The position numbers were made by a program, and so were the translations under genes. 64,000 bases of DNA from Psychroflexus sp. ALD_RP9 (GTDB taxonomy: Bacteria > Bacteroidota > Bacteroidia > Flavobacteriales > Flavobacteriaceae), in assembly GCF_017311165.1 (NCBI RefSeq), contig NZ_CP062973.1:1488001-1552000 (forward strand). Direction: 5' to 3'. Below, in pieces: positions 53,741 through 60,740 of this stretch. The first letter of the stretch is position 1. The number at the start of each line of letters is the position of its first letter. The notes under the pieces were generated by a model, which did not search any database, was not told where the DNA came from, and saw only the letters and a program-made list of their open reading frames with translations.

Positions 53741-55367
53741 ATATTTACTTGATGTATTGGTTTTACAAGCTTTATTTTTAATAGCATTTCAGGCCATTAA
53801 ACAAAGCCGACTTTTTCAACTTAATCGTTTGTTTTTATTGCTTTCTATTGGGTTATCTATACTTCTGCCACTGTTAAGTTTTAAATGGTTAACTGCTATT
53901 TTTGAAACTCCAGCTTTAAATTTTGAGCTTCAAATAGGTGAACTTTCAACCATGTTTATCGACAACACATCAACTGTAACCCAAATAGATACTTCAGCCG
54001 TAGCACAAAAATCTAAAATGCAATGGTCTTGGCTTCAAATTATAGTAACTATAGTTGGGTCAATTAGCTTACTTAAGTTGATTTTATTACGCTATAAATT
54101 TCGAAAAATCCAGAAAGTATTATCAACAGCGCGTTTTATGTGTTATGATCATGACTGCGAAATCTATTCTTTGCCTCATTCTACTGAAGCGTTTTCATTT
54201 TTGAAAAAAGTCTACATCGGAAGTGATTTTTCAGAAGCTCAATTCAAACACATTTTAGCACATGAAAAAATACACGCACAATCTCTGCATAGCTTAGATG
54301 TTCTTTTAATCGAGTTTTGCTCAGCAATTTTTTGGTTTAATCCTTTTTGGTACTGGTACAAAAGTGAATTTGCCCTTTTGCATGAATATGAAGCAGATGC
54401 TAAAGCTTCTAAACTAAGCTCCGTAAACGCTTACTTTCAGAGTTTGTTAAATGTAAGTTTTGGTACTCAAAACCTCAAATTTGTCAATCATTTTTTTAAT
54501 CAATCAATCCTTAAAAAACGAATAATTATGTTACAACAATCTAACAAAAATCAGTTTAAAGCCATTAAATATTTATGGCTATTACCAGCTTTATTATTAA
54601 GCTTAACCTATTTATCATGCACTGAAGATAGTGTGAAAGATGATGTTTTGCAGCAGCAGATTCATCAAGAAGAAGCCGAAGTTTATCGGGCGAAATTTCA
54701 AAAAATTATTGATGCGAGATTAGCTGAAGGCCAAACTATTTTTGAAATTATGCAAAGTGATGAGTTTGATATTGAGCATAATGATACTAAAACAAAAGAA
54801 GAATTTTATAAATCTCAGGTCATAATGAAGAATCTTATGACTGTTGTTTATGAAGAAAAACCTGATGGAGAAGCGCGTTTAGCTGAAATGCAGGAAATGT
54901 TTACCCAAACTTATGAAGATTATCTGAAGTCTAAAAAAGACAAGCAAACATATACCGTCGAAACAGAATATGTTGAAGATACCGAACACACCAAAGGTTT
55001 AGATGTTGGGTTTATGCATGTAAATCAAGCGCCGTATTTCGAGACATGTGAAGGTTTAGTGAGTAATAAAGAAACCAAACAATGTGTTAGCCAATTCATT
55101 TCTGACTTTGTGAGTAAAAAAGCGATTGAAGTTGGATTAATACAAACAGCTAAAAATTTAGGATTTCAAGATATACAACGTGTTTACGTACAATTTAAAA
55201 TTAATACTTTAGGAGAAATTGTTAACGTAAAAGCACGTGCGCCGCATCCTGACTTGCAACAAAAAGCAGAAACAATTATTAAACAATTGCCTGACATGAT
55301 ACCTGGCGAACATCATGGTGAAGTAGTTAATGTAGTTTATAGCTTGCCGATCACTTTTAAAATATAA
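53733..55367 (+). CDS. BlaR1/M56-type membrane metallopeptidase with TonB-like C-terminus
   Basis: 544 residues. Membrane helices at about 5-25, 33-52 and 102-120, then the M56 peptidase site H177-E-K-I-H181 and HEYEADA (about 217), flanked by IFWFNPFWYWYKSEF. A fourth helix (about 285-305, YLWLLPALLLSLTYLSC) leads to a soluble region of about 240 residues. The last 90 or so (IQRVYVQFKINTLGEIVNVKARAPHPDLQQ) are a TonB C-terminal-like domain, not a penicillin-binding sensor. In this phylum that layout is common, and the signal sensed is unknown; beta-lactams cannot be presumed. Overlaps blaI by 8 bp. Confidence 0.9.
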   Translation: MLKYLLDVLVLQALFLIAFQAIKQSRLFQLNRLFLLLSIGLSILLPLLSFKWLTAIFETPALNFELQIGELSTMFIDNTSTVTQIDTSAVAQKSKMQWSWLQIIVTIVGSISLLKLILLRYKFRKIQKVLSTARFMCYDHDCEIYSLPHSTEAFSFLKKVYIGSDFSEAQFKHILAHEKIHAQSLHSLDVLLIEFCSAIFWFNPFWYWYKSEFALLHEYEADAKASKLSSVNAYFQSLLNVSFGTQNLKFVNHFFNQSILKKRIIMLQQSNKNQFKAIKYLWLLPALLLSLTYLSCTEDSVKDDVLQQQIHQEEAEVYRAKFQKIIDARLAEGQTIFEIMQSDEFDIEHNDTKTKEEFYKSQVIMKNLMTVVYEEKPDGEARLAEMQEMFTQTYEDYLKSKKDKQTYTVETEYVEDTEHTKGLDVGFMHVNQAPYFETCEGLVSNKETKQCVSQFISDFVSKKAIEVGLIQTAKNLGFQDIQRVYVQFKINTLGEIVNVKARAPHPDLQQKAETIIKQLPDMIPGEHHGEVVNVVYSLPITFKI

Positions 55368-55376
55368 ATTTTGAGA

Positions 55377-56531
55377 ATGTATAAGTTTTGGAAGACTACA
55401 ATTCAAGTTGTGCTGGCTTGCCTATTGATTTCTTTTAAGGCACAATCGCAAGCTTCACAACTTGATAGTTTATATGCTATTGGTGAGTATAGCAAAGCTA
55501 TTGGCTTGTATCAAAATCAAATTCCTTCAACTTTTAATGAGCGTATAAGTTTAGCTAAGATATATTTAGCGAAACAACAAAATAGTAAGGCTATAAATCT
55601 ATACAAGCTTGCGTTAAATCAAAAACAGGTATTAAAGCATCGGTTTACTTATGCACAATTATTATTAGGACAAAAACAATATAAAGTCGCGGACTCTGTA
55701 TTGACACAATTACATATTGATTACCCTAAAAATGCTGAGTTTGTTTATCAATTAGGGCTTTCAAAAAAACAGAGTAATACTACAAATTTAGATCAATATT
55801 TTGCTAAAGCAATTGCGTTAGATTCGACTCATTTACGTGCTTATTATGAGCTAGCATACTTTTACACTAACATAAAATCTTATAAAAAGGCGCAAGAAAC
55901 CTGCTTAAATGCTTTAAAAATAGACTCAAAGCATAAAAAAATTCTTGGGTTGTTAGCTCAGGTTCTATATAATGATCATGCCTATAAATTAGCCTTAACA
56001 TATTTTAAAGCATTTGATAAGCATTACGGTGTTCCAGAATTTATGCTAAAAAAGATGGCTTTTTCAGCTTGGTATTTACAAGATTTAGAATTAGCTATTA
56101 ACTATTATAATCGGTTACTTCAATTAGAGCCAAAATCTTATCGTTACCATCAAAATATAGCAAAAGTGTACAATGCTTCAGGTAACTTTAAATCTGGTAT
56201 GAGACATGCATTTTCAGCATTGCGAAATAAAGATGTTAGTCAAGCAAAGATTTACTATGAGCTTGGCGTGGCATTTTTAGGCACAAAACAATACAAACTG
56301 GCTGTAAGTACGTTTGAAAAAGTAATTGATGAAACACCAAGTTATGAATTAGCTTATGTGAAATTAGCACGAGCAGCAGATTTATTGTATCAAGATAAGT
56401 CTAAAGTGTTACCTTATTTTGAACGTTATGAAACCTATTTTGATGAAGTTGAAGATGCAGATTATAAAGACTTTATGTTGAGGCGTTTAAGTGATATTCG
56501 CCGAAAACTCCATTTCGATTCAGCAAAGTAA
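55377..56531 (+). CDS. TPR-repeat protein, exported
   Basis: 384 residues from ATG 55377 (a TTG six bases upstream is not needed). A signal peptide (MYKFWKTTIQVVLACLLISFKAQSQ) is followed by about nine tetratricopeptide repeats up to about residue 350, e.g. AYYELAYFYTNIKSYKKAQ and IYYELGVAFLGTKQYKLAV. TPRs bind other proteins. It lies 9 bp after the BlaR1-type gene, so it is part of that operon and may be a periplasmic partner of the signalling system. Confidence 0.85.
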   Translation: MYKFWKTTIQVVLACLLISFKAQSQASQLDSLYAIGEYSKAIGLYQNQIPSTFNERISLAKIYLAKQQNSKAINLYKLALNQKQVLKHRFTYAQLLLGQKQYKVADSVLTQLHIDYPKNAEFVYQLGLSKKQSNTTNLDQYFAKAIALDSTHLRAYYELAYFYTNIKSYKKAQETCLNALKIDSKHKKILGLLAQVLYNDHAYKLALTYFKAFDKHYGVPEFMLKKMAFSAWYLQDLELAINYYNRLLQLEPKSYRYHQNIAKVYNASGNFKSGMRHAFSALRNKDVSQAKIYYELGVAFLGTKQYKLAVSTFEKVIDETPSYELAYVKLARAADLLYQDKSKVLPYFERYETYFDEVEDADYKDFMLRRLSDIRRKLHFDSAK

Positions 56532-56549
56532 TGTCAACTGAAGATTTAT

Positions 56550-56557
56550 TACTTTTG
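56550..56557 (+). promoter_or_regulatory. -7 promoter box for the small lipoprotein gene
   Basis: TACTTTTG, a full TAnnTTTG match, 4 bp before the ATG at 56562, again allowing a nearly leaderless mRNA. Confidence 0.4.
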
Positions 56558-56561
56558 TAGC

Positions 56562-57011
56562 ATGAAGTTAATGATTAAGTTTTGTTTGTTGCTACTTTGC
56601 TTTTCTTGTCAACAATTTAAAAGCGAACCTGTTGAAGCAATTGTTGCTAAAGAAACTCGACAAATTAATTGGCAGTCTATAGACCAACTTCCTAAATTTT
56701 CAGCATGCGACCAAAGCGTTGATGAGTCACAAATTGAATGTTTTCAAAAAGCGATGTATCAGTCTATTAAATTAGATTCGTTGATTTCAACACACTCGAA
56801 TTTAAAAACCGATTCATTACAGCTTCAAATAATTATCACAAAATCAGGTCATTTTCAGTTAGAATCAATTAAAACTAAAAATACAGGTCAAATACAAATA
56901 TTAAACGAGAAATTAAAGATGTATTTTGCAGCACTAGAGCCTATTCAACCTGCCTATAAACGTGGTATTCCTGTAGACTTAAGGCTTTCGATACCAGTAA
57001 TTATAAAGTAA
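56562..57011 (+). CDS. Small lipoprotein with TonB-C-like fold
   Basis: 149 residues. Lipobox LLCFSC near the N-terminus (Cys about 16). The C-terminal part (LQLQIIITKSGHFQLESIKT ... LKMYFAALEPIQPAYKRGIPVDLRLSIPVII) resembles the TonB C-terminal fold and the tail of the BlaR1-type protein two genes upstream. It may therefore be a paralogue of that sensor's output domain held by a lipid anchor. It ends 11 bp inside the convergent barrel gene. Function inferred only. Confidence 0.7.
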   Translation: MKLMIKFCLLLLCFSCQQFKSEPVEAIVAKETRQINWQSIDQLPKFSACDQSVDESQIECFQKAMYQSIKLDSLISTHSNLKTDSLQLQIIITKSGHFQLESIKTKNTGQIQILNEKLKMYFAALEPIQPAYKRGIPVDLRLSIPVIIK

Positions 57012-57855
57012 ATTTGAGTGATAAGGTAAAATCGACAGGTGTTTCGCCGTTATCTTCAACAGCTAAGGCGTAAAAATCGTTATAATTTACTGCCACTTGA
57101 ACTGTTGGTGCTATTTGATAAGCCATGCCAATCCCAAAGCTAAAAGGTGTTTCAAGAGCTACAGACGATTCGTCATTTGTAATAATGCTGCCATCATTTT
57201 CCTCATAAACATCATCAAATTTTACAAAATCAAGACTAATAAACTCAGTTTCTAAAAACATGTTGAATTTTTTAGAATTGATAAATTTAAAGCGATGATT
57301 AATGGTAAATTGAGTTAGGCTAAAATTAACATCAGGCTGGTCTAAGGTTTGTCTTAGTTGTAAAAATAAACTGTGGCGCTTGTAGTTATTTAAACTAAAA
57401 AATTCAAGTTCAGCTCCTAAAACAGTAAAACGTTCATCGTTAAAATCATTAGTTAAGCCATTGGGTTTATTGAATAAAAAGGTGTTACTAACACCACCGA
57501 AAACTCCTAAACGAACTAAATAGCCATTATTTTCTTTTTTGAAATTTAAGTTGTATTGTTTTGTAAATGTGATCAGCGCTCTTAATCGAAAATTAAGTTG
57601 ATTGATTTTAGACTCAAACTCATGACCAATCAGTTGCTTATATTTTACTTTGTAGTTGTTTTTGGTAATTTTTTCAAACTGATCTTTAAAAGAAATAAAA
57701 AACGTGTTTTTATCTCCATTTACATTAGCATAAAGTGATAATTCGCCATCAACAAGTGTTTTCAAATTATAATTTTCACCTTCAATGGTTTGATTTTCTT
57801 GAGAAAAACTTAAAAGAAAACAGTTTAATGCTAAAAATATCAATAGCTTTTTCAT
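57001..57855 (-). CDS. Outer membrane beta-barrel-like protein, unknown
   Basis: 284 residues with a signal peptide (MKKLLIFLALNCFLLSFSQ). Alternating hydrophobic/polar strands throughout, ending in a hydrophobic-terminated strand (DFTLSLKFTL), suggest a barrel of eight to ten strands. The N-terminal part (about 20-95) may form a small periplasmic domain. I do not recognise the family. It lies 18 bp after the glycosyltransferase gene and probably shares its transcript. Confidence 0.7.
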   Translation of the reverse strand: MKKLLIFLALNCFLLSFSQENQTIEGENYNLKTLVDGELSLYANVNGDKNTFFISFKDQFEKITKNNYKVKYKQLIGHEFESKINQLNFRLRALITFTKQYNLNFKKENNGYLVRLGVFGGVSNTFLFNKPNGLTNDFNDERFTVLGAELEFFSLNNYKRHSLFLQLRQTLDQPDVNFSLTQFTINHRFKFINSKKFNMFLETEFISLDFVKFDDVYEENDGSIITNDESSVALETPFSFGIGMAYQIAPTVQVAVNYNDFYALAVEDNGETPVDFTLSLKFTL

Positions 57856-57873
57856 AATTATTGGAGTTAATTC

Positions 57874-58968
57874 TTATTTCCAAATATATTTATTATTAAA
57901 CAAACTTAAGCTAAATGCTAACAATAAAAATGGATAGATAAGGCTAATTTTTAAAAGTTGACGTACACACAAACTTAAATGATAAGGCTTAGAAAATGAC
58001 ATAATTAGGTTGACATCAACTAAGATTTTACTAATTACGAAACAACTAAAAGCTATCGGAGACATGTATTGAAGCATGACCAAAACTAAAGCTATAATAA
58101 GATTAATATGCCCCAAAAATAAGACTAGATTGAGCCAATTGGCCATGTTATCTTTAAAGTGTGTACTTTTACTAAACCAGCGTTTGCGTTGGTTTAAAAG
58201 CGACTTAAGATTTTCACAGGGTAAAGTGATAACAACGTCTGAAGTATTTAGGTACTTAATAGTTAGGTTGTGTTTTAAAAATGTTTCTAATAAAAAATGG
58301 TCATCACCACTTACTATGTCAATATTAGTTTGATAAGGTTTTACTTTTTTAAAACTTTCTTTTTTATAAGCCATATTTGCAGCATTACAACTTATAGGTT
58401 TACCAAGTAAGTAACTCGCTTTAGTTATAGCTTGTATAGCTAAGAAATCATAGTACTGAAAATTCTTCCAAAAAGAGCTTTGTTTATCACAGCTTACAGG
58501 ACCAAAAACCAATTGAGCTTTACTAGATAAAAACTGATGAGAGTAGTCTTGTAAAAGATACACAGGTAAATAGCAATCTGCATCAGTTGTAAATATATAA
58601 TCGTACTTAGCTTGATTTACGCCTAAAATTAGAGCTGATTTTTTCCCTGATTTAGGCTTTATTAGATCGATAATTTTAAAATTTAGAGGAGACTTTTTTA
58701 ACTTATTTCGTATCACTTCAACCGAAAGATCAGTTGAGTGGTCGTTAATAAAAATCACTTCAAAATCGTCTCTAGAATATTTAAGGTCGTTCAAGGACAT
58801 CAATAATGGTTCTATTCGCTTCTCTTCATTTTTAAAAGGAACCAAAATGCTGAATTTTATTTTACTAGTAGAATGTACTTCCTTAAAACTCGATCGTTTC
58901 AACTTAAAAATACATAGTGCAATAACAACTAGATAACATAAATGAAGTGAATAGCTAAGTAATAACAT
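57874..58968 (-). CDS. Family 2 glycosyltransferase (processive type), membrane-bound
   Basis: 364 residues. One N-terminal helix, then the GT-A domain: SILVPFKNEEKRIEPLL, DDFEVIFINDHSTD, the DxD motif at D129-A-D131 (FTTDADCYLP), GDDHF at 221-224, and Q260-R-K-R-W264, the QxxRW motif of processive beta-glycosyltransferases. Three more helices close the protein. It overlaps the flippase-like gene by 14 bp. It probably extends a surface glycan or a lipid-linked sugar; donor and acceptor cannot be read from sequence. Confidence 0.87.
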   Translation of the reverse strand: MLLLSYSLHLCYLVVIALCIFKLKRSSFKEVHSTSKIKFSILVPFKNEEKRIEPLLMSLNDLKYSRDDFEVIFINDHSTDLSVEVIRNKLKKSPLNFKIIDLIKPKSGKKSALILGVNQAKYDYIFTTDADCYLPVYLLQDYSHQFLSSKAQLVFGPVSCDKQSSFWKNFQYYDFLAIQAITKASYLLGKPISCNAANMAYKKESFKKVKPYQTNIDIVSGDDHFLLETFLKHNLTIKYLNTSDVVITLPCENLKSLLNQRKRWFSKSTHFKDNMANWLNLVLFLGHINLIIALVLVMLQYMSPIAFSCFVISKILVDVNLIMSFSKPYHLSLCVRQLLKISLIYPFLLLAFSLSLFNNKYIWK

Positions 58969-59890
58969 TTGCTTTTAGTTTAGTCCTGTATAGACCTTGT
59001 AATAAGCTTCCAATCATCGCAGGAAGTGCAAAATTAAACAACCACATCAAACTAAACCCGGTTAAGATTAAACTTGGAGTTTGGTTTAGATAACCAAAAA
59101 TTAGAAGTCCTAAGCTGCTCTTAATGGCAACATCTACCACAAAAAAACTTGGAATAACTGAGCTCAAAATATACATTACATTAACGGCCATTAAAGTATC
59201 TAAATAACTAAGCTTAATACCAAAAGCCCATAAAATAAGCACTAACTGGTGACTAAATACCAAATGTTTTAATAATGATAAACCAATTTGCTTGGGAAAT
59301 TTAGATAAATAAGGTTTAAGTAGAATTAATTTTTTTCTAAGTTTTGGGTGGTATTGTATAAAAGCAAATACCACTAAAATAACTACTAACCCAATAACTA
59401 AAAACTGAAAATTTTGAAACTCTTTAAAAGTAAAGTTAATGAAATACACCAGACCAAAACCACCAAAAACAATAGTGCTTAAAAGTTGAGAAAACTGACT
59501 TACACCATTTGAAATCGCTACATATTGCCGTTGAAAAGAATCGTAAAACAAAGCCTTTGCGATATAATCACCAAGCCGGTTGGGTGTGAAAATTGCTAAA
59601 CTATGACTTTTAAGATTTTGAAATAAGGCTATTTTAAACGAGATATTAATTTTCGGCTTTAATACCAATTTCCATTTTAGGCTGTCTAACAACCAGTTGA
59701 AGCTAGATAGAATTAGATTAATGATTACAAAGCAAAAAACTAAGCGGACATCATATTTATTTAGGGTCAAAAAAACTTGATCAAACCCTGCTGCAGATGT
59801 ATTTATTTTGTACCAAATAAAAAGTACACTTAATAATGGCAGCCCAAATTTTAATACAAGCTGTATTATTTGATTAGCTTTGTAATTCAT
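58955..59890 (-). CDS. Lysylphosphatidylglycerol synthase-type membrane protein (flippase-like)
   Basis: 311 residues from ATG 59890 (the ATG at 59905 adds five residues). About eight to nine hydrophobic segments; FNWLLDSLKWKLVLKP, FTPNRLGDYIAKAL and SSVIPSFFVVDVAIKSSLG match the LPG_synthase_TM/YbhN family. Members move or modify polar lipids. Coupled to the GT2 gene, it may export a glycolipid. It diverges from ruvC by 24 bp. Confidence 0.82.
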   Translation of the reverse strand: MNYKANQIIQLVLKFGLPLLSVLFIWYKINTSAAGFDQVFLTLNKYDVRLVFCFVIINLILSSFNWLLDSLKWKLVLKPKINISFKIALFQNLKSHSLAIFTPNRLGDYIAKALFYDSFQRQYVAISNGVSQFSQLLSTIVFGGFGLVYFINFTFKEFQNFQFLVIGLVVILVVFAFIQYHPKLRKKLILLKPYLSKFPKQIGLSLLKHLVFSHQLVLILWAFGIKLSYLDTLMAVNVMYILSSVIPSFFVVDVAIKSSLGLLIFGYLNQTPSLILTGFSLMWLFNFALPAMIGSLLQGLYRTKLKANVIT

Positions 59891-59914
59891 ATTACAAAGA
59901 AACAATTTTTATAC

Positions 59915-60466
59915 GTGTCGACTGAAAAAATTATTTTAGGAATAGATCCTGGTACAACCATTATGGGATTTGGAGTGATTAAGGTTGTCCATAAAAAAAT
60001 GGAGTTTATACAACTTAATGAACTCAACTTAAAAAAATACAGTGACCATTACACTAAACTTAAATTGATTTTTGAACGTACAATAGAATTAATTGACACG
60101 CATCACCCTGATGAAATTGCTATTGAAGCCCCTTTTTTTGGGAAAAATGTACAATCTATGCTTAAGCTTGGTCGTGCTCAAGGTGTTGCTATGGCTGCAG
60201 GATTAACGCGCCAAATCCCAATTACCGAATACTTGCCTAAGAAAATAAAGATGGCCATTACAGGTAATGGAAATGCCAGTAAAGAGCAAGTCGCTAAAAT
60301 GCTACAAAGCCTATTAAAAATTAAAGAATTACCAAAAAATCTAGATTCTACAGATGGATTAGCAGCTGCAGTTTGTCATTATTACAATAGCTCAAACCAA
60401 ATCTCTTCAAAATCCTATTCAGGCTGGAAAGCTTTTGTTACCCAAAACGAAAAAAGGCTTAAATAA
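59915..60466 (+). CDS. ruvC: Crossover junction endodeoxyribonuclease RuvC (GTG start)
   Basis: 183 residues from GTG 59915, which gives MSTEKIILGIDPGTTIMGFG, the usual flavobacterial start; the ATG at 59870 would add 15 residues and overlap the divergent gene. Catalytic acids: Asp11 in LGIDPGTT, Glu in AIEAPFFGKNVQSM, and the pair near DSTDGLAAAVCHYY. It cuts Holliday junctions with RuvAB. Its stop (60464-60466) lies within the first bases of repeat arm B, so it uses the arm's hairpin as terminator. Confidence 0.94.
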   Translation: MSTEKIILGIDPGTTIMGFGVIKVVHKKMEFIQLNELNLKKYSDHYTKLKLIFERTIELIDTHHPDEIAIEAPFFGKNVQSMLKLGRAQGVAMAAGLTRQIPITEYLPKKIKMAITGNGNASKEQVAKMLQSLLKIKELPKNLDSTDGLAAAVCHYYNSSNQISSKSYSGWKAFVTQNEKRLK

Positions 60467-60500
60467 AAAAAGCGACGCTCAATACTGAACATCGCTTTTA
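60462..60500. terminator. Rho-independent terminator in repeat arm B
   Basis: The same hairpin as in arm A. Here it lies between convergent genes (ruvC on plus, the small gene on minus) and has A/T runs on both sides, so it can act both ways. Confidence 0.85.
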
Positions 60501-60521
60501 ACTTTGGTTAGGATACTATTT

Positions 60522-60716
60522 TTACTTTTTCAGTTTTTTAATCCCTAAAAAAGCGCCCACTGCAATGGCTAGTGGTATTAAAAAATGAATCGGTGCCGCA
60601 GGCGTGTCACTCACCGTGTCTTCAAATCCAATGGCATCTTCTAATCCTTGTGCATTTAACTGTACGGCCACTAAAACCATCATCATTAATAATGCATATT
60701 TATAAGTATGTCTCAT
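60522..60716 (-). CDS. Small membrane protein with sorting-signal-like tail (copy B)
   Basis: 64 residues, identical to the protein at 50170 except Ala24 to Gly right after the predicted signal cleavage site. Same plan: signal peptide, acidic stretch, hydrophobic helix, KKLKK end. It lies 24 bp after the second type A surface gene, inside arm B. See copy A for what may be inferred. Confidence 0.8.
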   Translation of the reverse strand: MRHTYKYALLMMMVLVAVQLNAQGLEDAIGFEDTVSDTPAAPIHFLIPLAIAVGAFLGIKKLKK

Positions 60717-60740
60717 GTTTTTCTGTTTTAATGTTTTGAA

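Noticed and set aside
53733..55367. Beta-lactam resistance sensor
   Set aside because: There is no penicillin-binding domain after the M56 part and no beta-lactamase gene beside it; the tail is TonB-like.
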